Below are positions 8,239-15,924 of a DNA stretch of 64,000 bases, one piece after another. This stretch comes from Tardiphaga sp. 709 (GTDB lineage: Bacteria > Pseudomonadota > Alphaproteobacteria > Rhizobiales > Xanthobacteraceae), in NCBI RefSeq assembly GCF_032401055.1, contig NZ_CP135529.1, positions 6,136,501 through 6,200,500 on the forward strand, in the 5' to 3' direction. Numbering within the stretch: the first letter of the stretch is position 1; every line of letters begins with the position of its first letter. The notes below the pieces were generated by a model that was given only the letters and a program-made list of their open reading frames with translations, ran no database searches and had not been told where the DNA came from. Position numbers and translations under genes: made by a program.

Positions 8239-8518
8239 TTGAATTCATGTCAGACGTCGCGGCCTGCGCGTAGCGCAAGCCGTTATTGTAGCACCACTCA
8301 GCCCACCGCTTCCGGAAATCCTGACCTCCGCTTTTGTGAGGGCTCACAGGCCGTCACCACGAAGTCGCTACCGCATCAGCAAAAACCGCGGCGATCCCGC
8401 TCCATCCATTCCGCTCTGTGAAATTCACGTCCGCAGCGTGAAATGTTGTCGCTTGCCAAGGCTGCCGTGAAAGGTCACAAAAAACTGAACTGGGACGAAA
8501 CACCAATCGGAGAGACGT

Positions 8519-9667
8519 TTGAGCATCAAGGGCAAGGCATATATCGCCGGCATCTACGAACACCCGACCCGGCATGCGCCGGACAAATCCATTGCGCAGT
8601 TGCATGCCGAGGTCGCCAAGGGCGCGCTCGAGGATGCAGGCCTGACGCATAAGGATGTCGACGGCTATTTCTGCGCAGGCGATGCGCAAGGGGGCCTGTG
8701 GCCGATGGTCGACTATCTCGGCCTCAAGCCGCGTCACGTCGATTCAACCGAGACCGGCGGCTGCTCCTACATCATCCATCTCGGCCATGCCGCGCAGGCG
8801 ATCGCCGCGGGCAAGTGCTCGATCGCACTCGTCACATTGGCCGGCAAGCCGCGCACCGGCGTAATGCCACCGCGTCTGCAGGGCGCCGAAGCCGATTTCG
8901 AGACTGCTTATGGTGCCACCACGCACAATGCCTATGGCATGTGTGCCATGCGTCACATGCACGACTACGGTACGACCAGCGAACAACTCGCCTGGATCAA
9001 GGTCGCGGCCTCGCATCACGCGCAGTACAACCCGCATGCGATGCTCAAGGACGTCGTCACCGTCGAGGACGTGCTGAACTCGCCGATGATCTCCGATCCG
9101 CTGCACCGCATGGATTGCTGCGTCGTCAGTGACGGCGGTGGCGCGATGATCGTCACCACGCCCGAGATCGCCAAGAGCCTGAAGAAGCCGCTGGTGCGCC
9201 TGATCGGCCACGGCGAAGCCATGAAGGGTCCGCGCGGCGGCAAGGATCTCGATCTCACTTACTCCGCCGGTGTGTGGTCCGGTCCGCGCGCCTTTGAGGA
9301 AGCAGGCGTGACCCCACAGGATATGAAATACGCGTCGATCTATGACAGCTTCACCATCACCGTGCTGATGCAGCTTGAAGACTTGGGCTTCTGCAAGAAG
9401 GGCGACGGCGGCAAGTTCGTCTCCGATGGCAACCTGATCTCGGGCGTCGGCAAGCTGCCGTTCAACACCGATGGCGGTGGTCTGTGCAGCAATCATCCCG
9501 TCAATCGCGGCGGCATGACCAAGATTCTCGAAGCCGTGCGCCAGCTGCGCGGCGAAGCCCATCCCAAGGTGCAGGTGCCGAATTGCGATCTGGCGATCGC
9601 CCATGGCACCGGAGGCCTGCTCGGCGTACGTCACGCCGCATCGACCGCTATTCTGGAGCGCGTGTAA
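8519..9667 (+). CDS. Thiolase-family protein (SCP-x / lipid-transfer type)
   Basis: The protein is 382 aa, starting at a TTG codon with GGAGAG four bases upstream. The thiolase fold is seen with the nucleophile Cys82 in ETGGCSYIIH, a C-terminal CSNHPVNRGGM segment and DLAIAHGTGG. The shape is that of SCP-x-like thiolases, which often need a DUF35 partner; such a gene follows with a one-base overlap (TAATG). It likely carries out the thiolytic or retro-aldol step in degradation of a branched or cyclic acyl-CoA. It is followed by MaoC and SDR genes that would supply the preceding hydration and oxidation steps. Confidence 0.85.
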   Translation: MSIKGKAYIAGIYEHPTRHAPDKSIAQLHAEVAKGALEDAGLTHKDVDGYFCAGDAQGGLWPMVDYLGLKPRHVDSTETGGCSYIIHLGHAAQAIAAGKCSIALVTLAGKPRTGVMPPRLQGAEADFETAYGATTHNAYGMCAMRHMHDYGTTSEQLAWIKVAASHHAQYNPHAMLKDVVTVEDVLNSPMISDPLHRMDCCVVSDGGGAMIVTTPEIAKSLKKPLVRLIGHGEAMKGPRGGKDLDLTYSAGVWSGPRAFEEAGVTPQDMKYASIYDSFTITVLMQLEDLGFCKKGDGGKFVSDGNLISGVGKLPFNTDGGGLCSNHPVNRGGMTKILEAVRQLRGEAHPKVQVPNCDLAIAHGTGGLLGVRHAASTAILERV

Positions 9668-10056
9668 TGACTGAAGCCAAGAAGTATCCGACGCCGGCCG
9701 GCAATCCTGAATCGCAGCCGTTCTGGGATGCGGCCAAGGACGGCAAGTTCATGATCAAGCGCTGCACCACCTGCGGCGAAGCGCACTTCTTCCCGCGCGC
9801 GATCTGCCCGTTCTGTTTCTCCGACAAGACCGAATGGGAGCAGAGCTCGGGCGAGGGCGAGATCTACACCTACAGCCACATGCGCAAATCGGCGACCGGT
9901 CCCTACGTGATCGCCTATGTGACGCTGAAGGAAGGCCCCTCGGTGCAGACCAACATCGTCGACTGCGATCCGGGCAGTCTGAAGATCGGCCAGAAGGTGA
10001 AGCTGGTGTGGAAGCCCACCGACGGCGCGCCGCTGCCGTTCTTCACGCCGGCATAA
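9667..10056 (+). CDS. DUF35 OB-fold/zinc-ribbon acyl-CoA-associated protein
   Basis: The protein is 129 aa. An N-terminal helix (QPFWDAAKDGKFMIKRCTTC) leads into a rubredoxin-like zinc ribbon with CTTCGEAHFFP and CPFC, then an OB fold (GEGEIYTYSHMRKSATGPYV, KIGQKVKLVWKPTDG). DUF35 proteins pair with thiolase-like enzymes, as in the Ltp2-ChsH2 steroid side-chain complex. The ATG overlaps the thiolase stop by one base, which implies translational coupling and a complex with it. All four zinc-ligand cysteines appear present. Confidence 0.88.
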   Translation: MTEAKKYPTPAGNPESQPFWDAAKDGKFMIKRCTTCGEAHFFPRAICPFCFSDKTEWEQSSGEGEIYTYSHMRKSATGPYVIAYVTLKEGPSVQTNIVDCDPGSLKIGQKVKLVWKPTDGAPLPFFTPA

Positions 10057-10072
10057 GCAACGCACACAGGCT

Positions 10073-10178
10073 GTCATCACCCGCGTAAGCGGGTGATCCA
10101 GTAAACGCCGAAAGGCCTGTGTGTACTGGATCGCCCGGTCCTCTAGCGAAGCTCGCTTCGCGCTGCCGGGCGATGACA
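10073..10178. repeat. Intergenic palindromic repeat
   Basis: The hairpin TCACCCGCGTAAGCGGGTGA is followed by a second palindromic pair built on ACTGGATCGCCCGG and CCGGGCGATGA. It fills most of the gap between the DUF35 and MaoC genes. It resembles the mosaic hairpin repeats of rhizobial genomes and could stabilise or attenuate the upstream mRNA. No further copy was noticed in this window. Confidence 0.6.
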
Positions 10179-10222
10179 GTGAGAGAGAAACAGCAACAAA
10201 CAAGAAAATCGGGAGCGACCGA

Positions 10223-11083
10223 ATGCCCATCAACTACGAAGCCCTGATGGCGATGAAGAACATCGGCCAGAAATATGCCTGGACCGATCGCGAAGTGATG
10301 CTCTACGCCTATGGCATCGGCATGGGCGCCGATCCGATGGACGAGCGTGAACTCGCTTTCGTCAACGAGGGCACCTATACGCCGCGTCCGCTGAAAGTCG
10401 TGCCGACCTATGCATCGGTTGCCGCATGGGGCTCGGGCCCGGGCGAGATGGGTCTCAACAAGCTGCTGGTGGTCGATGGCGAGCGCGACATCACCTTTCA
10501 CAAGCCGCTGCCGGTGGCTGCGAAGATCACCGCGGACTCAAGCGTGCTTGGCGTGTTCGACAAGGGCGCCGACAAGGGCGCCGTAATCCTGCATCAGACC
10601 ATCCTGCGCGATGAAGCCGGGGAGGCGCTGGCGACTCTCGTGGCGTCGCGTTTCGCCCGCGGCGATGGCGGCTTCGGCGGCAAGTCCGAAGGCCAGCCCG
10701 AGCCGCATGCGATGCCGAAGCGCGCGCCGGACAAGACCGTCGACATCACGACGCGGCCCGACCAGGCGCTGATCTATCGCCTGTGCGGCGACCGCAACCC
10801 GCTGCATAGCGATCCCGAATTCGCCAAGCGCGCCGGCTTCCCGCGTCCGATCCTGCACGGCATGTGCACCTACGGCATCACCTGCCGCGGCGTGCTGCAG
10901 ACCTATGCCGACTACGATCCATCCGCCTTCAAGCAGCATGCGGTGCGCTTCTCGTCGCCGGTGTTTCCGGGCGAGACTGTCAGCATGGATTTGTGGAAGG
11001 ACGGCAACGTCGTGTCGTTCGAGGCCAAGGTGAAGGAACGCGGCGTCACCGTGATCAAGAGCGGCAAGACGGTGCTGGCGTAA
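10223..11083 (+). CDS. MaoC-type 2-enoyl-CoA hydratase (double hotdog)
   Basis: The protein is 286 aa from MPINYEALMAMKN. It has an N-terminal degenerate hotdog (about residues 1-130) and a C-terminal catalytic hotdog with the hydratase-2 motif CGDRNPLHSDPEFAKRAGF, giving catalytic Asp190 and His195, followed by PILHGMCTYG. This is the architecture of the hydratase-2 part of peroxisomal MFE-2. It would hydrate trans-2-enoyl-CoA to (R)-3-hydroxyacyl-CoA, which the downstream SDR could oxidise. An in-frame upstream start at 10121 runs through the repeat and is rejected. Confidence 0.9.
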   Translation: MPINYEALMAMKNIGQKYAWTDREVMLYAYGIGMGADPMDERELAFVNEGTYTPRPLKVVPTYASVAAWGSGPGEMGLNKLLVVDGERDITFHKPLPVAAKITADSSVLGVFDKGADKGAVILHQTILRDEAGEALATLVASRFARGDGGFGGKSEGQPEPHAMPKRAPDKTVDITTRPDQALIYRLCGDRNPLHSDPEFAKRAGFPRPILHGMCTYGITCRGVLQTYADYDPSAFKQHAVRFSSPVFPGETVSMDLWKDGNVVSFEAKVKERGVTVIKSGKTVLA

Positions 11084-11099
11084 ACTCAGTCCTCTCGAC

Positions 11100-11180
11100 G
11101 TCATGCCCGGCCTTGTGCCGGGCATCCACGTCTTGGTCAAAACGTAAGGCGTGGATGGCCGGTTCAAGCCCGGCCATGAC
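11100..11180. repeat. Double-hairpin repeat (GTCATGCCCGGC family), copy 1
   Basis: The outer arms are GTCATGCCCGGC and GGCCATGAC, with inner pairs GCCGGGCATCCACG / CGTGGATGGCCGG. The same element occurs in the opposite orientation at 13157-13238, so the two copies bracket the SDR and DapA-family genes. It lies between the MaoC and SDR genes and may act on mRNA stability. Confidence 0.85.
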
Positions 11181-11226
11181 GGAGCAAAACAAAAAACCAA
11201 AATCGTAAAAATGCAGGGAGCGTGCC

Positions 11227-12105
11227 ATGGGTCTTCTCGACGGTAAGGTTGCCATCATCACAGGCGCCGGTGGCGGCCTCGGTGAAGCCTACGCCAAACT
11301 GTTCGCACGCGAGGGTGCATCCGTCGTGGTCAACGATCTCGGCGGCCCACGCGATGGCTCCGGTTCCGATCTCTCCATGGCGCAGCAGGTCGTCGACGCC
11401 ATCAAGAAAGAGGGCGGCAAGGCCGCCGCCAACGGCGCCGACATCTCGACCATATCAGGCGGCCAATCGGTGTTCGACGATGCCATCAAGGCCTTCGGCA
11501 AGGTCGATATCCTCGTCAACAATGCCGGCATCCTGCTCGACCAGACCTTCGCCAAGGCGTCCGAGGCGGCGTGGGACAAGGTGATGCAGGTGCATCTCAA
11601 AGGCACGTTCTGCGTCACCCAGCCGGCCTTCAAGTGGATGAAGGAAAACGGCGGCGGCGTCATCGTCAACACGTCCTCGACCTCCGGCCTGATCGGCAAT
11701 TTCGGCCAGAGCAATTACGGCGCGGCCAAGGGTGGCATCTGGGGCCTGTCCAACGTACTGGCCATCGAGGGGCGCAAATACAATATCCGCGTGTGGACGC
11801 TGGCGCCGGGCGCGCTGACCCGTATGACGGCGGACCTGCCGCGCTACATCGAAAATCCCGGTGCGGCGCTCGGCCCGGACGGTATCGCGCCGGCGGTGCT
11901 CTACATGGTCAGCGATCTATCCGGCAACCAAACGGGGAAGGTACTCGGCGTGTCCGGCCCGCGCGGCGTCCGCGAGATGAAGATGATGGAAAAAGAAGGC
12001 TGGAAGCCGCCCCATGACGGCTGGAGCGCGCAGGACGTGGTGACCCATGCTGGCGAGATCTTCTTCTCGGACGAGGCAAGCCAGCACGGGGCACGGCGTT
12101 TTTGA
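11227..12105 (+). CDS. SDR-family 3-hydroxyacyl-CoA dehydrogenase (MFE-2 type)
   Basis: The protein is 292 aa. The Rossmann signature TGAGGGLGEAYAKLFAREGA is followed by VVVNDLGGPRDG, an acidic/Gly patch characteristic of the MFE-2/17beta-HSD4 dehydrogenase family. Catalytic Tyr164 and Lys168 lie in SNYGAAKGGIWG, with upstream NTSSTSG serines. A C-terminal extension of ~50 residues follows the core. It probably oxidises (R)-3-hydroxyacyl-CoA made by the preceding MaoC hydratase, using NAD+. It is separated from that gene only by a hairpin repeat. Confidence 0.85.
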   Translation: MGLLDGKVAIITGAGGGLGEAYAKLFAREGASVVVNDLGGPRDGSGSDLSMAQQVVDAIKKEGGKAAANGADISTISGGQSVFDDAIKAFGKVDILVNNAGILLDQTFAKASEAAWDKVMQVHLKGTFCVTQPAFKWMKENGGGVIVNTSSTSGLIGNFGQSNYGAAKGGIWGLSNVLAIEGRKYNIRVWTLAPGALTRMTADLPRYIENPGAALGPDGIAPAVLYMVSDLSGNQTGKVLGVSGPRGVREMKMMEKEGWKPPHDGWSAQDVVTHAGEIFFSDEASQHGARRF

Positions 12106-12181
12106 GGGGCATCTAGGCCCGGTTCGGGCGGACAGACCGGATATTTCCCGGTACAATGCCGGCATCCATTCACAGAGGCCC

Positions 12182-13141
12182 ATGATGAAACTGACCGCCA
12201 AAGCCGCCGGCACCTTCGCCATCGCACCGACCCCGTTCCTCGACGACGGCCGCATCGACGACAAATCGATCGACGGCCTGACGGATTTCTACGCCCAGGT
12301 CGGCTGCAACGGTGTGACCGTGCTTGGCATCATGGGCGAGGCGCCGAAGCTGGAGGGGGCTGAGTCCGAGGCCGTGGCCACCCGCTTCATCAAGCGCGCC
12401 AGCGACAAGATGCAGATCATCGTCGGCGTTTCCGCCCCCGGTTTTGCCGCCATGCGTTCGCTGGCGCTGAAGTCGATGGATGCCGGCGCTGCCGGCGTCA
12501 TGATCGCCCCGCCGCCGCATCTGCGCACCGATGACCAGATCACCAACTATTTCAAGCAGGCGGTGGACGCTATCGGCGACGACGTCCCGTGGGTACTGCA
12601 GGACTATCCGCTGACCCTCACCGTGGTGATGACACCTGCGGTGATCCGCAAGATCATCATGGACTCCAAGTCCTGCGTGATGCTGAAGCACGAGGACTGG
12701 CCGGGCCTGGAGAAGATCACCGCGCTGCGTAACTTCCAGAAGGACGGCAGCTTGCGCGAGACCTCGATCCTCACCGGCAATGGCGGTGTGTTCCTGGAGT
12801 TCGAAATGGAACGCGGCGCTGATGGCGCGATGACGGGTTATGCCTTCCCTGAGCTGCTGATCGACGTCGTCAATCTCTCGAAGAAGGGCGAGCGCGACAA
12901 GGCGCACGATCTGTTCGATGCTCATCTGCCGCTGATCCGCTACGAGCAGCAGCTCGGCATCGGTCTCGCGGTCCGCAAATATGTGCTGCAGAAGCGCGGC
13001 GTTATTGCATCAAGCGCGCAGCGCAAGCCGGGTGTGGCGATCACGGCGCAGGCGAAGGCGGAGGTCGATTATCTCCTCTCGCGCGTCGCGCGCTACGACA
13101 AGCGCGCGAACATCGCACCGCAGTCGAGTGCTGCGGGTTAA
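12182..13141 (+). CDS. DapA-family aldolase/lyase
   Basis: The protein is 319 aa from the ATG at 12182, preceded by AGAGG. It is a TIM barrel of the dihydrodipicolinate synthase/N-acetylneuraminate lyase family: GTFAIAPTPFLDDGRIDD, GVTVLGIMGEAPKL (in place of GTTGE) and the tyrosine loop VLQDYPLTL. The Schiff-base lysine is Lys169 in CVMLKHEDWPG. The altered substrate loop argues against true DapA; the substrate is unknown, plausibly a 2-oxo acid. It shares strand with the acyl-CoA genes but is set apart by its own 5' gap. Confidence 0.85.
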   Translation: MMKLTAKAAGTFAIAPTPFLDDGRIDDKSIDGLTDFYAQVGCNGVTVLGIMGEAPKLEGAESEAVATRFIKRASDKMQIIVGVSAPGFAAMRSLALKSMDAGAAGVMIAPPPHLRTDDQITNYFKQAVDAIGDDVPWVLQDYPLTLTVVMTPAVIRKIIMDSKSCVMLKHEDWPGLEKITALRNFQKDGSLRETSILTGNGGVFLEFEMERGADGAMTGYAFPELLIDVVNLSKKGERDKAHDLFDAHLPLIRYEQQLGIGLAVRKYVLQKRGVIASSAQRKPGVAITAQAKAEVDYLLSRVARYDKRANIAPQSSAAG

Positions 13142-13156
13142 TAACTCCCCAGAAGT

Positions 13157-13238
13157 GTCATGGCCGGGCTTGACCCGGCCATCCATCTTCAGGGTTGCCA
13201 AGTAAAAGATGGATGCCCGGATCAAGTCCGGGCATGAC
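13157..13238. repeat. Double-hairpin repeat (GTCATGCCCGGC family), copy 2 (inverted)
   Basis: This stretch runs from GTCATGGCCGGGCTTGACCC to GTCCGGGCATGAC. Its reverse complement matches the element at 11100-11180, arm for arm, with a diverged centre. It sits between the DapA-family gene and the Nudix gene. Confidence 0.85.
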
Positions 13239-13302
13239 AAACGAGAGGTCGGCAATCGCCGGCACAACAGGCATCAAAGAATGCCGATCAGGGAGAAACT
13301 GA

Positions 13303-14103
13303 ATGCCAAGCGAGCCCGGCGTTGTGCGACCTGCTTCCACCATCCTCCTGCTGCGCAAGGGTGCAACCGACGCCATCGACGTCTTCATGATGGTGCGGCA
13401 CTATCAGATCGAATTCGCATCCGGTGCGCTGGTGTTTCCAGGCGGCAGCGTCGATGCCGGCGATCGCGAGATCGGCACACGGCCCGAACTCTATAGCGGC
13501 GGCCGGGGCCTCGATCCCGATGCGCTGGCTTTCAAGATCGCCGCGATCCGCGAGACCTTCGAGGAAAGCCGCATCCTGCTGGCACGGCCGCGCGGATCGA
13601 AAGACCTGATCGCCGCGACGAAGGCGAGCGCTATCGCCGATCAGTATCGCGATGCGCTGAACGAGGGCAAGGTCAAATTCGCCGATATCATCGCCGAGAA
13701 CGATCTGGAGCTCGCGCTCGATCTGCTGGTGCCCTACGCACACTGGATTACGCCGGAAGGCATGAAGAAGCGCTTCGACACCTGGTTCTTCCTCGCCGAA
13801 GCGCCGCCCGAACAGGTCGGCATGCATGACGGCAAGGAATCCACGGATTCGATCTGGCTGTCGCCGCGCGAAGCGTTGGACGGCGGCGCATCGGGCCGTT
13901 TCACGCTGCCGTTCCCGACCACGCGCAATCTCATCAAACTCGGCAAGCAGCCCAGCGTCGCAGGCGCAATCGACGACGCCAACCGCAGCACGATCGTCAG
14001 CGTGACGCCCATCGTCACGCGCGATGGCGACAAGCGCCAGTTGCGGATTCCGATGGAGGCCGGCTATGACGGCGAGGTGTTCGAACTCACCGGCGCGCCA
14101 TAG
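13303..14103 (+). CDS. Nudix hydrolase, NUDT19-like (CoA/acyl-CoA diphosphatase candidate)
   Basis: The protein is 266 aa. The start is preceded by AGGGAG. The Nudix region is split as in NUDT19/RP2 proteins: GALVFPGGSVDAGDREIG, then an insert, then FKIAAIRETFEESRILLA, which supplies the REUXEE metal ligands. Eukaryotic NUDT19 hydrolyses CoA and acyl-CoA, which would fit the surrounding acyl-CoA genes; the substrate here is inferred. It is convergent with the acyl-CoA ligase gene. Confidence 0.85.
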   Translation: MPSEPGVVRPASTILLLRKGATDAIDVFMMVRHYQIEFASGALVFPGGSVDAGDREIGTRPELYSGGRGLDPDALAFKIAAIRETFEESRILLARPRGSKDLIAATKASAIADQYRDALNEGKVKFADIIAENDLELALDLLVPYAHWITPEGMKKRFDTWFFLAEAPPEQVGMHDGKESTDSIWLSPREALDGGASGRFTLPFPTTRNLIKLGKQPSVAGAIDDANRSTIVSVTPIVTRDGDKRQLRIPMEAGYDGEVFELTGAP

Positions 14104-14112
14104 CGCGCTGGT

Positions 14113-15681
14113 CTATCCCGCCTTGGCTTGCGGCGCCGCTGCGGCATTCTCCCAGAATGGCCGCCGCAACTCGCGCTTCAGCACCTTGCCGGCACCCGAC
14201 AGCGGGAAGGGCTCGCTGCGCACGTCCACGCTGCGTGGGCACTTGTAGCCGGCGATCTTCTCCTTGCAGAAGGCGATGATCTCGGCGGCGTTGACGCTCG
14301 CACCGGGTTTCGGAATGACAAATGCGTGCACGGTCTCGCCCCATTGCGAATCGGGAATGCCGATCACGGCGCATTGCGCCACGGCCGGATGTTGTGCGAC
14401 GACATTCTCGACTTCGGTGGAGTAGACGTTCTCGCCGCCGGAGATGATCATGTCCTTCATCCGATCGACGAGATAGATATAGCCTTCGTCGTCCATGTAG
14501 CCGCCGTCGCCTGTGTGCATCCAGCCGTCGATGACGGCCCTGGCTGTTTCTTCCGGTCGTTCCCAATAGCCCATCATCACGTTCTGGCCGCGCACGGCGA
14601 CTTCGCCGACTTCACCATTCGGCACGGGCTTGCGATTGGCGTCGACGATGCGGGCCTCGCAGCCGATTGCCGCACGGCCGCAAGCGCGTTGACGGTTCTT
14701 CGCCGCAGCTTGCTCGCCAATATGCTGATCCCACGGCAGATGCGTCGCCAGCGGCGACAGTTCGGTCATGCCATAGAGCTGATGGAATTCGGTGCCGGGC
14801 ATGCCGGCCATCGCGCGTTTCAGTAGTGCATCGTTGATCGGCGAGGCGCCATACATCATGATTTTCAATGATGACAGATCGGCGGTCGCGAAAGCGGAGT
14901 GATCGACCAGCATCTGGATCATGGTCGGGACGATCAATGTGACTGACACTTTCTCGCGGGCGATGGTCTGCATCACCAATTCCGGATTGAACATCCGGAC
15001 GATGACATTAGTGCCGCCAGATGCCAGCGAGGTGAACATCACCCCGCCATTGGCGACATGAAACATCGGCGCTGCGTTGAGATAGATCGAACCATGGGGC
15101 AGCAGCCCTTCGCTCATCATATGCAGCGAATTGCTCATGATATTGCCGTGGCTCAGCATTACGCCTTTGGAGCGGCCTGTGGTGCCGCCAGTGTAAAAGA
15201 TACCTGCGAGATCCTCGCGTGTCCGCATCGCATCCAGCACGGGCTCCGTCGATTGGACCAGCTCATCGTAGTTGTGCGCTTCCGCGGGACCTTTTTCGTC
15301 GTCCGCATAGACCAGCGTGAGCGGCATGGCCTTGGCGAGTTCGACGCCCATGGCGGCGAAGACACTGTCGACGACCAACGCGCTGGCGCGGCAGTCGAGC
15401 AGGGATTCGAGAATTTCGGCCTGGCTCCAGCGCACATTGGTCGGCACGATTACGGCGCCGGCCCAGGCGATGCCCAGATAGAGTTCGAGATAGCGGTCGG
15501 AGTTCAGCATCAGCACCGCCACGCGGTCGCCGTGCTTGACGCCAAGCTTTTGCAGCGCACCTGCAAGACGCGCGACGCGGTCTCCAACCTCGCGCCATGT
15601 CCGGCGGCGATCGCCGTCGATGGTGGCTATTGTCTGCGGGCTGGTTTGCAGCGCACGGCGCAGGCCTTGCGTGATGTTCAT
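14113..15681 (-). CDS. Acyl-CoA synthetase (AMP-forming)
   Basis: The protein is 522 aa from MNITQGLRRALQTSPQ; the frame extends 12 codons upstream without a better site. ANL-superfamily motifs are in order: the P-loop-like FYTGGTTGRSKGVMLSHGN, LYGMTELSPLATHLP, GWMHTGDGGYMDDEGY, and the A10 lysine region GKVLKRELRRPFW. It activates a carboxylic acid to acyl-adenylate and then acyl-CoA. It probably feeds the beta-oxidation genes in this region. It is divergent from the PQQ dehydrogenase with a 243-bp gap. Confidence 0.9.
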   Translation of the reverse strand: MNITQGLRRALQTSPQTIATIDGDRRRTWREVGDRVARLAGALQKLGVKHGDRVAVLMLNSDRYLELYLGIAWAGAVIVPTNVRWSQAEILESLLDCRASALVVDSVFAAMGVELAKAMPLTLVYADDEKGPAEAHNYDELVQSTEPVLDAMRTREDLAGIFYTGGTTGRSKGVMLSHGNIMSNSLHMMSEGLLPHGSIYLNAAPMFHVANGGVMFTSLASGGTNVIVRMFNPELVMQTIAREKVSVTLIVPTMIQMLVDHSAFATADLSSLKIMMYGASPINDALLKRAMAGMPGTEFHQLYGMTELSPLATHLPWDQHIGEQAAAKNRQRACGRAAIGCEARIVDANRKPVPNGEVGEVAVRGQNVMMGYWERPEETARAVIDGWMHTGDGGYMDDEGYIYLVDRMKDMIISGGENVYSTEVENVVAQHPAVAQCAVIGIPDSQWGETVHAFVIPKPGASVNAAEIIAFCKEKIAGYKCPRSVDVRSEPFPLSGAGKVLKRELRRPFWENAAAAPQAKAG

Positions 15682-15924
15682 GGCGTTTCCCCTCGATACT
15701 GCGGATGCTGTGCGCATCTCTGTCGCGCGATCATAACCATAGGTGAGGGGCGGGCAAGCGTAGCCGATCGCTTATATCTCACCAGATGGTTCAAAGGAGT
15801 TGCGCGAGCTTTGCGATGCAAAACGCGTCAGAGAAAAATCTGGAACTGTTCTCATCTGTTGACGATTCAACTCCTGCGCGTAACATCGCGACAGGCCCGC
15901 CAGAGGCCATTGGGAGTGAAATGC

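Noticed and set aside
7495-13238. CRISPR array
   Set aside because: The repeats are dispersed hairpins without regular spacers, and no cas genes are present.
15058-15924. N-terminal extension of the PQQ dehydrogenase frame
   Set aside because: It runs antisense through the acyl-CoA synthetase gene; the ATG at 15925 gives a proper signal peptide.
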